Shown: positions 26,721 through 35,941, counted from the first letter of the stretch. The stretch: DNA of 64,000 nt from CAZMNY01 sp964567745 (GCA_964567745.1 CAZMNY010000028.1:1-64000), one strand, 5' to 3'. The notes: generated from the letters alone by a model not told the origin. A program made the numbers and translations.

Positions 26721-26894
26721 CGGTCGTAATCTCGAATCGCCGCTCGCGTGCTAGCAGATCCACGCGAGCACGAAACGCTGATCGACAAAAATGCTATGGA
26801 CTCGCTCATAGCGCCCAAGCTACTCTGCCCGCCTAACTGTAGGACTCGTCGCCGGACGAGCGACGTTTGATTGGTGTTCAGGAGGAACACGAAC

Positions 26895-29099
26895 ATGCAC
26901 GCTATCTGCAACCTGTCGTTCAAGCTCGCGCTATTTGCAGCTGTCATCGCAACGGCTACAAATTCCCCCGCGCAGGATGAGCCCGCTGGGGTCAAGAAGC
27001 CTTCACGCCGTCAACGTCCGAAAGTTGAATCGGTCGACGGCGCCAAACCGGCGGACTTGAAGCCGCAGAACGACGGCGCGAAAACGGGCGACGCCGAAAA
27101 GACGAGCGATGCCAAACCGGCAGCCAAAGCGGCGCCTGCCGTAACACCGAAAGATGCGAAAAAGAACGAAGGATCGGGGGAAGCGCCGATCGTCAAGTTG
27201 TCGAAACAGGCGCCCGTAACGGCGAAGTCGAAGCCGGCACCAATCATTTCCAGAGCCGATTTGGACAAGCCCGCAAAGCCAATCGCCGAGCCTTCTGAAG
27301 ATACCGAATCGAATCCGTCGGCAGCGGCCAAAGCGGTTGGGGTCTATCTGCGTCCATCCAAACAGGGCGATCCGCCGCTCGACGCCGCCTGGACGGAAGT
27401 CGAACCCAAGGAGAGCCGACCATCGAGTTTCCAATCTTTGACGCCGGGCAAGACGACAGCAGCCGAACTCAAGGAAGCACTTGACGAGCCCGAGTCGAAG
27501 TCGGGAGGAGTTCACACGTATCAGGTCGGCCCCTTCCCGCGTGTTGATGTTTCTCTGCGTGACGACGTCGTCGAATCGATTGTGATCTATCTCGCTCAGC
27601 CGACGTCGGTCGACACGGTCCGCAACGAGCTTAAACTCGAGCGGTTCAAACGGGCGCCGGTCAAAGACCAATCGGGCGTTGTGTTGGGCGAGGCCTATGC
27701 CGAACGCGGCATCGCCTTGACTTTTGCTCAGACGATGAAACCTCGCGCAGTTGCTCAGATCATGCTCGAGCCAGTTTCGGCCGAGCTGTTCCTATTGCGA
27801 GCACGAGGTATCGGCGACACGCAACAACAATTGGCCGATCTGCGATACGCTCGCACGTTGCTCGACAACGATGCCAAAACCTACTATCTCGAATCGCAGA
27901 TCCTTCAGCGCCACAGTCGCTTCCACTCGGCCAAGTTGGCCATGGACAAAGCGACTGAGGCTGGCTCGACGCCGAAATACGAATTGGTTCGCGCCAAACT
28001 GCAGTGGCACATTGGCGAACGCGACGAAGCTCTGGCGACGGTCAAGAGAATCGCTGCTGAAAAGGAAATCTCTGATTTGACTCGCGCCTACGCGGAGTGC
28101 GCCTTGGGCGACATGTTGGCAAAGGGGAAGATCCGCAATTATCACGGCGCCTTTGAACGACACATGAAAGCGTTGACGCTCGTCAATCAACTTGTCAAGA
28201 GTCAGGACTTTGCGACTCGCACGGAAGCCAAGCGGATTCTCATCGACGCCCACCTGGGCGTGGCGAATGACATCTCTTGGGGCGATTGGCGGAAGAAGCA
28301 AGAGGTGATTCCCAAGTGGACGGCGATTGCCCGCAAAGCCACCGAGAATTTGATAAAGCGCGATGGCGCGAGCGAGCGGATCCGACTGTCGCTGATTCGC
28401 CGCACGTTGATTGCCTATTCCGGGCTTTCCGCCGACTTGCATCAAGAAGAGCTGGCTCAAGAGGCTGTTGAGTTGGGTCGGAAACTGATCGGCGCGACAA
28501 GCGATCCGCTGACCAAGCGAGCGGTCCAGTGGGAGTTGGCCGAGACGCTGTACTATGCGTCTCGCTGCTCGCAACGTCGCAAACAGTTCCCGCTGGCAAT
28601 TCAGTTGGGCGAGAACGCTGCGGCTTTGATTGAGACAGCGAGTAAGGACGTCGAGCTGACGAGCAGTCAGCGGTATTTGGCGGGACGCGTCAAGTTTCAA
28701 GTCGGCTCAATCCACTCGCTTAACCGGAAAGCTCACGGCGACGCGTTGCCCTGGTATGAGCAAGTCGTCAAGCACTTCGAAACGATTGACCATGAACTGA
28801 TGCCAGCGACAGGCTCCATCGGTGATCGTCTTGTCAGCATGGGTGTCTCGTATTGGCAGGACGGTAAGCGAGAAAAAGCGGTCTTGTTGACCGAGCGTGG
28901 TGCCGAACTGCTGCAGAATGCGGTCAACGCGGGTCTTCGCAAGGGCGAATCGCTCACCATTCCCTACAGCAATCTGGCCAGCATGCACGACGTGCTTGGG
29001 AATCAGGCGGAAGCCGATCGATTCAGCAAGAAATCAGAGGAATACGAGCGAGAGACGCCAAACACGGCCCGCCGCGGAACGTCATCCAGACGAAGGTAA
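26895..29099 (+). CDS. Exported TPR-like protein of unknown function
   Basis: The 734-residue protein has a signal peptide (core LALFAAVIATA, cleavage near SPAQ). Residues about 25-150 are Lys/Ala/Pro/Asp-rich and likely disordered. A globular segment (about 190-290; TPGKTTAAELKEALDEPE) resembles the SmpA/OmlA-like fold seen in some lipoproteins. From about 300 to the end there are helical repeats of TPR type with counts of tens of residues each. The start at 26895 has a textbook AGGAGG 9 bases upstream. I do not recognise a specific family. It could be a scaffold in the periplasm. No cysteine motif or catalytic residues are evident. Confidence 0.75.
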   Translation: MHAICNLSFKLALFAAVIATATNSPAQDEPAGVKKPSRRQRPKVESVDGAKPADLKPQNDGAKTGDAEKTSDAKPAAKAAPAVTPKDAKKNEGSGEAPIVKLSKQAPVTAKSKPAPIISRADLDKPAKPIAEPSEDTESNPSAAAKAVGVYLRPSKQGDPPLDAAWTEVEPKESRPSSFQSLTPGKTTAAELKEALDEPESKSGGVHTYQVGPFPRVDVSLRDDVVESIVIYLAQPTSVDTVRNELKLERFKRAPVKDQSGVVLGEAYAERGIALTFAQTMKPRAVAQIMLEPVSAELFLLRARGIGDTQQQLADLRYARTLLDNDAKTYYLESQILQRHSRFHSAKLAMDKATEAGSTPKYELVRAKLQWHIGERDEALATVKRIAAEKEISDLTRAYAECALGDMLAKGKIRNYHGAFERHMKALTLVNQLVKSQDFATRTEAKRILIDAHLGVANDISWGDWRKKQEVIPKWTAIARKATENLIKRDGASERIRLSLIRRTLIAYSGLSADLHQEELAQEAVELGRKLIGATSDPLTKRAVQWELAETLYYASRCSQRRKQFPLAIQLGENAAALIETASKDVELTSSQRYLAGRVKFQVGSIHSLNRKAHGDALPWYEQVVKHFETIDHELMPATGSIGDRLVSMGVSYWQDGKREKAVLLTERGAELLQNAVNAGLRKGESLTIPYSNLASMHDVLGNQAEADRFSKKSEEYERETPNTARRGTSSRRR

Positions 29100-29246
29100 A
29101 ATGCCGGCGGGCCAGCGGCAAAAGCCAGTTGATTTTGAGCTGGCGGTTGAAACTTGCGAGCGAGGCATGGCGTGTTGGAGTCTATTAGTTAGGATGACTT
29201 CAGTCCTACCCTGACGCCCGTTCGCCGTTCCCTAAGGCTCGACACC

Positions 29247-29756
29247 GTGCTGTTTCGACTCCTGCTGCTGTTCGTCCTCGTCCCGTTCGTTGAGCTCACG
29301 TTACTGTTGTGGCTCTCCGAAATGACCGATTGGACCTACGCTCTGGGCCTGATCGTCGTGACGGGCCTGGTCGGAACTTTCCTGGCCAGGTCGCAGGGAT
29401 TTCGGGTCTACCGCGAAATTCAAAGCGAACTTGCGCAAGGTAAGCTGCCGGGGAAGTCGTTGGCCGACGGCGCGATGATTCTATTCGCCGGCGGACTGCT
29501 TCTGACGCCCGGAATTCTGACCGACATCTTTGGGTTTTCGCTGCTGCTTCCCGTTTGTCGAGCGTTCTACGTCCGTCTCCTGATGGCGCGACTGCGAGTG
29601 CAAATGTTCTCAGCCACTCCAGGCGGCCAGCCCGATCCCTTTGGGGACGATGATATGGCGCCGCAGCAGGGTCAAGGATTTCCCGGCGAGTTGCGCCAAG
29701 ACAGGATCATCGACTCATACGTCATCGAGTCGCCCAAGCCGGATGAGCCCGAATAG
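29247..29756 (+). CDS. fxsA: FxsA-family membrane protein
   Basis: The 169-residue protein has three to four membrane segments in the FxsA arrangement: LLLLFVLVPFVELTLLLWL at the N-terminus, ALGLIVVTGLVGTFLARSQG, and ADGAMILFAGGLLLTPGILT followed by a helix with FGFSLLLPVCR. FxsA in E. coli affects phage exclusion by F plasmids; the general function is unknown. The start codon is GTG with AAGG 10 bases upstream. The C-terminus (about 40 residues) is acidic and polar. Its stop codon lies in the first unit of a short tandem repeat, listed separately. Confidence 0.9.
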   Translation: MLFRLLLLFVLVPFVELTLLLWLSEMTDWTYALGLIVVTGLVGTFLARSQGFRVYREIQSELAQGKLPGKSLADGAMILFAGGLLLTPGILTDIFGFSLLLPVCRAFYVRLLMARLRVQMFSATPGGQPDPFGDDDMAPQQGQGFPGELRQDRIIDSYVIESPKPDEPE

Positions 29757-29805
29757 TCCCTGCGACTCCGAATAGCCCTGCGACTCGGAATCACACTGCG
29801 ACCCC
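29751..29805 (+). repeat. Tandem repeat overlapping the fxsA stop codon
   Basis: Three degenerate units of 18-19 bases: 29751-29769, 29770-29787 and 29788-29805. The first contains the last codon and stop of fxsA (GAATAG, then CCCTGCGACTC). The second repeats GAATAG and CCCTGCGACTC. The third has drifted (GAATCA, CACTGCGAC). Confidence 0.65.
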
Positions 29806-30113
29806 AAATTGCGCTACGCTGCTCACGACGCGTCGCACACGGCCGCTTTGGAGGGCGATTCTTTCGGTGGCATCGCCTGCCGCGATGATTCACTTGCGAC
29901 TGATCAGACAGGCTGTTGCGGGTAGCGAGAAACAGGCAAGCCCGGTCGACCTTGCAGACGATGATTGCAATCGACGCTTTGACGTTGGCAGGTCATGGAG
30001 ACCGAACCGAGTCGTAACGCGCCAATGCACACTTCGATCATTGGCGCTTCCGACACGGATCATGAGCAAGGAAGGCGGTACGACACGATTAATGATTCGA
30101 TTGGACATGATCG
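29806..30113. other. Intergenic region, no gene seen
   Basis: The stretch between fxsA and the GAF/PP2C gene is about 357 bases in all. Apart from the tandem repeat at its start, I see no gene or RNA. Short open frames on both strands lack support. Confidence 0.5.
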
Positions 30114-31661
30114 GTGCAACCCACGACTCCGCAGCTACGACTCCACACCGAAGAAACGACTCAGCGCCCCGAGTTTGAAGAGTTTCAAAGCCTTGGCAAA
30201 ATCACAGACTCTCTGACCGACTCGATTGGTTGGCGATTCGCCTATCGACCTTCCGTCGACGAGCAGACCGATGGCTGGGACCGCCAACGAAAAACGGGAC
30301 GCGTTATCGTTGAGTCGGCGTTGTCGGGGCAGGGCGAACCGAAAACGTCCCATCGCAACGCCGAGCGCATTGCCGAGTCGCTAACGTCGGTGCTCGACGA
30401 ACTCGACCGAACGCGTCACGCTGTCTGGCAGCTTGAGGCGGAATTGGCGGCAGGAGTTCCCGTGGCGGCTCGCCAGGACGAGGCGAATCACTTGGCGCGG
30501 CGTCTGGAGGGGGCGCTTCAAGCCGGCGCAACCGCGATCGATTGTGACGCGGCGGCCATGTACATACTGGACGACGCGACAACCACTTTGAAGATGCGGT
30601 CGCAATGGGGACTGCCGCCGGAAAAACTCATCGCGCCTCCGCGCGAATTACGCGGGGCGATGGCGGACCTGGAAGCGTTGATGGGGCACGCTGTTGCGCT
30701 TGAAGACGCGAACGACCCGCTGCCATGGAGTTCGCCGGAGCCCGACTTTGGCTCAGCTCTCTGCGTGCCGATTTCGACGCCCAGCACGCCGCTCGGAACG
30801 CTGTGGCTCTTTGCGACCGAAGCGAGGCCGTTCGGCGAGCGCGATACGAACATCGCGGAAATCGTCGCGGGTCGAGTTGCCGCTGAGCTCGAGCGCGAAA
30901 TGCTGATGACGCGTGCCAGCGCGGCCGAAAACGTGCAGCGACAAATCGAAATGGCGGGCGAATGGTTCACTCAACGGCTGCCGCAAATCAAACCCCTCGC
31001 GCCGCAATGGCAATTTGCTGGTCAGCGGCTCGACGATTCGCCGGGCGGCGAGTTCTTTGATTGGTCTGTCTTATCCGACGGACGTCTCGCTTGTGCCGTC
31101 GCCGACTGCCCCGGACTCAACATCAACACGCTACTCAACTCAGCTGCGTTCAAGGCCATTTACCAATCGCACGCATCTCACCGCCACAGTGCCTCATCAC
31201 TGCTGCGACGCGTCAACGAAACGCTGTGGAGCAGTTCGCCCGGCGACGCGATGGCGTCGCTCTTCTACGCATTGATCGACGAGGACACCGGCGTGATGGA
31301 GTACGCGTCGGCCGGCGACCCGATCGCCGTCGCGTTTCGCGACTCCAAGTACCGTTCTCTGGCCAGCGGCGGGATTCCTCTCGGTGTCGATCCCGACATG
31401 GCGATTGAGGGCCGTAAGCGGAGAATAGCGCCTGACGAAACGCTGATCATGCTGACCGAGTCGACTCGGCATGTCACGCTGAAGAATGGCAAATTGCTGG
31501 ACGAACCCATGCTGGCCCGGGCGGCTCGCAATTGGCAACACTTGGACGCCGAGCCGCTGTGCGAAAAGATTTCGGCTTGGCTTCGCGATGAGACCGATGA
31601 GCCGGCCATGCCGAAGGCGTGTGTGCTTGTTGTCAAACGCCGCGCGGACAATTCGCAGTAG
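30114..31661 (+). CDS. GAF-domain PP2C-type (SpoIIE/RsbU-like) phosphatase
   Basis: The 515-residue protein starts with GTG. A polar N-terminus with a coiled-coil-like helix (about residues 85-125) leads into a GAF domain (about 140-265; DCDAAAMYILDD, FGSALCVPISTPSTPLGTLWL). The C-terminal domain (about 300-510) is a PP2C/SpoIIE phosphatase with GGEFFDWSVLSDGRLACAVAD, ASLFYALIDEDTGVMEYASAG and GGIPLGVDPDM. These proteins dephosphorylate anti-anti-sigma factors in partner-switching signalling. No anti-sigma kinase or STAS gene is adjacent. The metal-binding aspartates of SpoIIE domains appear largely retained (VAD), although the usual DVxGHG is VADCPG here. Confidence 0.85.
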   Translation: MQPTTPQLRLHTEETTQRPEFEEFQSLGKITDSLTDSIGWRFAYRPSVDEQTDGWDRQRKTGRVIVESALSGQGEPKTSHRNAERIAESLTSVLDELDRTRHAVWQLEAELAAGVPVAARQDEANHLARRLEGALQAGATAIDCDAAAMYILDDATTTLKMRSQWGLPPEKLIAPPRELRGAMADLEALMGHAVALEDANDPLPWSSPEPDFGSALCVPISTPSTPLGTLWLFATEARPFGERDTNIAEIVAGRVAAELEREMLMTRASAAENVQRQIEMAGEWFTQRLPQIKPLAPQWQFAGQRLDDSPGGEFFDWSVLSDGRLACAVADCPGLNINTLLNSAAFKAIYQSHASHRHSASSLLRRVNETLWSSSPGDAMASLFYALIDEDTGVMEYASAGDPIAVAFRDSKYRSLASGGIPLGVDPDMAIEGRKRRIAPDETLIMLTESTRHVTLKNGKLLDEPMLARAARNWQHLDAEPLCEKISAWLRDETDEPAMPKACVLVVKRRADNSQ

Positions 31662-31836
31662 CAAGGCTCGCGCCGACGGCGGCCCCAAGTCGGAATTAGG
31701 TCGAAACGGCGTAAGGTTCAAGCAGCGCCAAAGTTCGCCTTTGGCGGTCCCTTGACGATCCACCGGAATCGCCTAGACTTGGAGGTTCGGTATATGGGCC
31801 ATCGCTCGATTCTTCAGCACGAGCCCAAGACAAGTT

Positions 31837-31920
31837 GCGGGTGTGGCGGAACTGGCAGACGCGCATGGTTGAGGGCCATGTCCACGCAAGTGGGTGGAGG
31901 TTCGAATCCTCTCACCCGCA
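31837..31920 (+). tRNA. tRNA-Leu (anticodon GAG)
   Basis: A full cloverleaf can be drawn. The acceptor arm is GCGGGTG paired with CACCCGC and discriminator A. The anticodon stem CATGG/CCATG encloses loop TTGAGGG, giving anticodon GAG. There is a long variable arm typical of class II tRNAs, and the T-arm contains TTCGAAT. CCA is not encoded. The gene reads leucine codons CUC and CUU. Confidence 0.95.
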
Positions 31921-31934
31921 CTTGAATCTGAACC

Positions 31935-31965
31935 AAAAGGGCGACCACCGCGTTGCCCTTTTTTT
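31935..31965 (+). terminator. Rho-independent terminator of tRNA-Leu
   Basis: AAAAGGGC (31935-31942) and GCCCTTTT (31955-31962) pair over 8 bases around a 12-base loop, with a run of seven Ts at 31959-31965. It is 14 bases beyond the tRNA 3' end. Confidence 0.85.
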
Positions 31966-32162
31966 GTTGCGTCGTTTCTCTATTCGAGTCTGCGCTACCT
32001 ATCCGGTGCGCCGAGCGACCGAAATCGCCGCTCACGCTGTTGTTAGATTGCCTTGTAAGCCGCGTATCCGCCGCAATCTTGTCGAGCATGATTTGGAAGC
32101 ACTAGAAACAGAGATCGCAAAACCGAGAATCTGTTGATTTGCTTTGCAGGGAGTCACGAAAA

Positions 32163-32882
32163 TTGCCTGATCATCGCAAGCATCGAGGACCTCATCCGCA
32201 AGATACGCAGCTGTTCGCCGTCGAGGCGTTAGCCGACTTGCAAGCTGCAACCATGGACCTTAGCTGGCTTCAGACCAAGGGCTACGCTTCTACTTCCGCG
32301 TTGAAACTGGTTGGCGATCGACATCGATTGAATTCACGACAGCGAGTGGCAGTCGCTCGATGCGCTTGCGGAGACAAGGAGATTCTCCGCCGCCGTGAGC
32401 ACGAACTCGAGGCTGCGGACTTGCGCGGCCAGGAGCTTTGGATTGACGGCTATAACGTGCTGATTACGATCGAAGCCGCATTGGCGGGAGGCGTCGTGTT
32501 GCGAGCCCGCGACGGCTGTTACCGAGACATGGCCAGCATGCACGGAAGTTATCGCAAGGTCGCCGAGACGATTCCAGCGATCGAAATTCTAGGTGAGGTC
32601 CTGCAGCAAACCGCCGTTGAATCATGCCATTGGCTGCTCGATCAACCCGTTTCGAACAGCGGCCGATTGAGAACAAAGTTTCTCGAGTCCGCTGAAGCGC
32701 GAGGCTGGAATTGGAGCGTCGAACTTGTTCCTGATCCAGACGTCGTTCTCAAACGCACCGACAAGATCGTCGTCTCCTCCGACAGCCAAATCCTCGACGA
32801 AGCACAGCGGTGGTTCAATCTGGCGAAATGCGCGATTGACACGCGCGTAGACGATGTGTGGATTCTCGACTTGTCGCGTTAG
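32163..32882 (+). CDS. DUF434 domain protein
   Basis: The 239-residue protein matches DUF434: HRGPHPQDTQLFA near the N-terminus, LNSRQRVAVARC, LWIDGYNVLITIEAAL (about residue 95), RDGCYRDMASMHGSYR and a C-terminal segment ending VDDVWILDLSR. The IDGYNVL and DGC(Y/F)RDM motifs suggest a PIN-like nucleotide or RNA-related fold, but no activity is known. The start is probably the TTG at 32163, which has AGGGAG 9 bases upstream; an upstream TTG would add 8 residues and the first ATG would cut into the conserved domain. Confidence 0.85.
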   Translation: MPDHRKHRGPHPQDTQLFAVEALADLQAATMDLSWLQTKGYASTSALKLVGDRHRLNSRQRVAVARCACGDKEILRRREHELEAADLRGQELWIDGYNVLITIEAALAGGVVLRARDGCYRDMASMHGSYRKVAETIPAIEILGEVLQQTAVESCHWLLDQPVSNSGRLRTKFLESAEARGWNWSVELVPDPDVVLKRTDKIVVSSDSQILDEAQRWFNLAKCAIDTRVDDVWILDLSR

Positions 32883-32985
32883 AGTCGCGATCCAGATCGG
32901 TGCCGTTCTTCGTCAAGCTAATCGCGAGCCACGCCCGTCATGGGGACGAAACCGACTGGGGCTACTTTGGTAGGGAGGCAGTAAG

Positions 32986-33228
32986 ATGGCCGCCTATGTC
33001 GGCAAACAGAACGCACGTCGGCGAAAGAGCCTGCGGCGTATTGAGCAACTCGCAAGTGAAATAAGCGCCGACCGAACCGTCAACTGTTTCGATTACGTTT
33101 TCACTCGCAAGGACGACCGATGGACTGAAATTCGCATCCTCGCCCGCGATTTGCTGGACGACTACGGTTGGCCTCGCAAGCGACCGCCGAAGCGAGGAAG
33201 CATGCTCTTCGTCGCGCCGCAGTCGTAG
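32986..33228 (+). CDS. Small basic hypothetical protein
   Basis: An 80-residue protein, Arg/Lys-rich, beginning MAAYVGKQNARRRKSLRRIE and with an acidic middle (ARDLLDDYGW). It has no signal peptide or membrane segment. A strong GGGAGG lies 7 bases before the ATG, which is why I count it as a gene. I do not recognise a family. It lies between the DUF434 gene and the convergent DUF1501 gene. Confidence 0.6.
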   Translation: MAAYVGKQNARRRKSLRRIEQLASEISADRTVNCFDYVFTRKDDRWTEIRILARDLLDDYGWPRKRPPKRGSMLFVAPQS

Positions 33229-33240
33229 GCGCGAGATTCT

Positions 33241-34566
33241 CTACCCAATCAATTCGGCAATTGGCTTTCCCGTCGGAAGGCCTACGGTGGGCCGGCCATC
33301 AAGCGTGTGATAGATCTTGCCGGGATCCATTCCCAGCGCGTGATAGACGGTCGCGGCGTAATCCTCGACTGACACCGGTCGCTCGGTGATCTCTGTGGCG
33401 TGTTTGTCGGTCGCGCCCAGCACAACACCGGTCTTAACGCCGCCGCCGCCGATCGTCAGGCTGAACGCTCGGCTCCAGTGGTCTCGCCCCGGCCCGCGGG
33501 CGTCGGTGTTGAGCCGCGGAGTTCGCCCGAATTCGCCGGCTGTAATGACGAGCGTGTTGTCGAGCATGCCTCGCCCGTCGAGATCGTTGAGCAGAGCTGC
33601 GTAGCCTTGGTCGTAGGGCGGTACTTCCGTCCGCAACCGCGGAAAGACTTCGGGATGGTGGTCCCAACCATATCGAACGTAGCCCTTCACCGTGACAAAG
33701 CGAACGCCCGATTCGATGAGCCGTCGAGCCAGCAAGAGGCCTTGTCCGACTCGGTTTCGACCATAGGCGTTGCGAATTTTCTCCGGCTCTTGCTGAATAT
33801 CAAATGCCTTCTTCGCTCGTTGGGAAGTCAGAAGATCGAAGGCCTGTTCAGTAAACGTATCGTGCGTTTTCGCGAACCGCAGCTGGCGATCTGAGTTCGA
33901 CTGAAACTGATCGACCGATCGCAACAGACTGCCTCGATCGGCCAGCCGTTTGATTCCGACACTGTCAGGAGTGCTGAATGCCTCGACCTGAAAACTGCCG
34001 GCGTTAGGATCTCGGTCAACCAGGAATGGGTCGAAATTATGCCCCAGCGCGCCCGCCTGCCCTTGACGACCGAAGTTCGTACTCTTCATGTCGCCGACTT
34101 GGACGAATGGCGGAACGCCGCCCTTGTCGTTCGCTTGCTGCCAAGCCAAGACGGATCCGAAACTCGGAGGCGTAAAGTCCTTCGCGTAACGCCGGCCGCT
34201 TAGCAGGTGGTGGTCGCCCATGCCATGACTGGCGGTATAGGAATGCATCGAGCGAATCAAGCTAAACTTATCATTGCATTTCGCCAGGTTGGGCATCAGT
34301 TCGCCGAGATGCACGCCCGCGATTCGCGTTGAGATCGGGCTGAGTTCGCCGCGAATCTCGGCCGGCGCGTCTGGCTTCAGATCGTACATGTCGATGTGGC
34401 TGGGACCGCCCAACATCCAAAGCAGAATGCAATTGGTTTTCGGCGTCGACGCAGCTTCAGCTTCTTGTTCAAGCAAGTTGCCGAGCGATAGGCCCAACGG
34501 CGTCAACGCACCGACTCGCAATAAATCGCGCCGCGAAGGCCAGCGAGTTGAATTCGGGCTATTCAT
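33241..34566 (-). CDS. DUF1501 Tat-exported protein
   Basis: The 441-residue protein has a Tat-type leader (SRRDLLRVGALTPLGLSLG) and then the DUF1501 domain, an alkaline-phosphatase/sulfatase-like fold. Visible family motifs are CILLWMLGGPSHIDMYDLKPDAP, YTASHGMGDHHLLSG, TVKGYVRYGWDHH and VITAGEFGRTPRLN, plus GGGVKTGVVLGATDKHATE near the end. In planctomycetes DUF1501 genes usually follow a DUF1549/DUF1553 cytochrome gene; no such partner is adjacent here, so this copy is unpaired. The start at ATG 34566 places the twin arginines at about residue 12; a TTG four codons upstream is possible. Confidence 0.93.
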   Translation of the reverse strand: MNSPNSTRWPSRRDLLRVGALTPLGLSLGNLLEQEAEAASTPKTNCILLWMLGGPSHIDMYDLKPDAPAEIRGELSPISTRIAGVHLGELMPNLAKCNDKFSLIRSMHSYTASHGMGDHHLLSGRRYAKDFTPPSFGSVLAWQQANDKGGVPPFVQVGDMKSTNFGRQGQAGALGHNFDPFLVDRDPNAGSFQVEAFSTPDSVGIKRLADRGSLLRSVDQFQSNSDRQLRFAKTHDTFTEQAFDLLTSQRAKKAFDIQQEPEKIRNAYGRNRVGQGLLLARRLIESGVRFVTVKGYVRYGWDHHPEVFPRLRTEVPPYDQGYAALLNDLDGRGMLDNTLVITAGEFGRTPRLNTDARGPGRDHWSRAFSLTIGGGGVKTGVVLGATDKHATEITERPVSVEDYAATVYHALGMDPGKIYHTLDGRPTVGLPTGKPIAELIG

Positions 34567-34760
34567 TCTTGGCGTCAAATGGGGTTTGAGAGATTAAGCA
34601 ACAGATAAGACTCCGCTGCATATTTGCTGTGTTGTCCCGGCCGTACACTGCCTGTCTTGAACGGGACGTGACTACGTCAGCCTAACAAAGCAGACGGAAT
34701 ATTTCACGCTCGATTGAATCTGCTGAGTTCATCACGGCAAATGCGAGGCGAGTCGATTGC

Positions 34761-34829
34761 CCCGTAGTCGCAGGCGAGGTTGCCAGTAGTGGGACGGCAG
34801 CATCGCCTAGCCTTCGGCACACGGGTAAA
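34761..34829. repeat. 69-bp dispersed repeat, copy 1
   Basis: Aligns without gaps to 35664-35732, with 52 of 69 positions identical. The best-conserved parts are CGAGGTT, GACGGCAGC and CCTTCGGCACACG. It lies in the gene-free stretch 34567-34870 between the DUF1501 gene and the transposase remnant. Confidence 0.6.
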
Positions 34830-34870
34830 CGCAATACCGTTGAAATTCAGAAAGTCACGGCTCCTGCTAG

Positions 34871-35121
34871 AGTTGCGTTGGCACTAACGTACCCCATATC
34901 GAACTCGATCTAGTTTACGGAGGTTGGGGCGATAGTGAGAGGAAACTGGTCGACCAACTATGGGACTCGATCCCAGCCGACAAATCCCTGCTCACCGAAA
35001 CCGCGTGAACCCACGTGTGATCATGCGAAAGATGTCACGATGGAACAAGAAACGCTCGCACCATCGAAAGATACCGCCACTGACCAAAACCTTTGAGCAG
35101 TCAGTAGTAATGAAATTTTGA
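34871..35121 (+). pseudogene. Degraded IS4-type transposase remnant
   Basis: Two pieces in different frames are recognisable. The first (about 34877-35008) reads GGWGDSERKLVDQLWDSIP and then DKSLL, like the end of the catalytic domain of IS4-type DDE transposases; it runs into a TGA. The second (34993-35121) reads NPRVIMRKMSRWNKKRSHH and then PPLTKTFEQSVVMKF before TGA, like the usual C-terminus (NPRVVKRKMSxFxxKRxHH) of this family. The reading frame is lost between them, probably through an internal deletion, and no terminal inverted repeats were found. The family assignment is from memory of these motifs. Confidence 0.65.
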
Positions 35122-35174
35122 ACGGTATTGGGGGTAAACGAGCATTCTTGGAAGCCGTGTCGTTAGTTGCGATA

Positions 35175-35567
35175 CTAGGCGCGCAGTCCAATCGAGGGCA
35201 GGAGTTGGCCGGTGGCAGCCGAATACAGGATGAAAAGAGCAGCGGAAACGATCACGAACAAGAGCAGGACGACCAAGCAAGTCTCAAAGATGTCCGCTAG
35301 TTGACTCGGAACTTTCACCGGCTTTAGTTTGCTCACGATTCGTAAAAACAAACCGTCCTTTTCGCGTCTCTCTTCACTCAGCCGGGCCGACAGCCTCGGC
35401 TCGCCGTGCGTCATCACCCCGTTGGAGATCGCGGACACAATGATGACTGTCATTATGCAGACAGGTATCCCTACAAAGGATATGAAGCGGCCTCGGACGT
35501 AGATGCTACCGTAGGCCGCAACCGCGAGTGCGCTCGCGAAACAGATGAGCAGCACAGTCTTCGTCAA
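35175..35567 (-). CDS. Orphan membrane protein
   Basis: A 130-residue protein with three membrane helices: TVLLICFASALAVAAYG, FVGIPVCIMTVIIVSAIS and CLVVLLLFVIVSAALFILYS, with a polar loop (about residues 50-90) between the second and third. I do not recognise a family. The start codon is TTG at 35567 (or GTG four codons later), and no clear ribosome binding site is present. It sits between a transposase remnant and two copies of a dispersed repeat, so it may be acquired. The even spacing of three clear helices argues against a chance reading frame. Confidence 0.5.
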   Translation of the reverse strand: MTKTVLLICFASALAVAAYGSIYVRGRFISFVGIPVCIMTVIIVSAISNGVMTHGEPRLSARLSEERREKDGLFLRIVSKLKPVKVPSQLADIFETCLVVLLLFVIVSAALFILYSAATGQLLPSIGLRA

Positions 35568-35941
35568 TCGCTAGAGTATGGATTGCATACTTAGCTATTC
35601 GTCCAATTGCCGCAATGATTGAATGTGAATCGTCAACTACCTTCGGCGGCGCAAGTTGTTTAGCCCGTAAACGTAGACGAGGTTACCTCAAATCCGACGG
35701 CAGCGGTGCCTGGCCTTCGGCACACGCGTTAAGCGAGCAGGGGACGCTGCGTAAGGTATACAGGAATGGGACTCTCGACGCGGCCGTTGAGAGCAGGCAA
35801 AATGGGTTGCATCAAGTCGAACGTTGAAAAAAGCGGGACGCTGAAAGAATTCAGCGAGCGAGCTCGATCTGTCGCCGTTGATCGGCAACACTGCTGAGCG
35901 GCATTGCTCCTAGTACGACCACCCTGATAGGTAACCAACTT
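35568..35941. other. Intergenic region upstream of the second sulfatase
   Basis: Holds the second copy of the 69-bp repeat (35664-35732) and no recognisable gene. TAGGTAAC about 9 bases before the ATG at 35942 may be the ribosome binding site. Confidence 0.5.
35664..35732. repeat. 69-bp dispersed repeat, copy 2
   Basis: Gapless match to 34761-34829 (52/69). This copy also folds: GAGG/CCTC around TTA, and GTGCC/GGCAC around an 8-base loop. The second stem is only partly kept in copy 1. Confidence 0.6.

Noticed and set aside
31835..32137. A 100-codon plus-strand reading frame
   Set aside because: It runs through tRNA-Leu and its terminator, so it is not a gene.
35664..35732. Self-cleaving ribozyme in the 69-bp repeat
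   Set aside because: Two short hairpins exist but none of the conserved hammerhead or HDV-like core sequences could be found.
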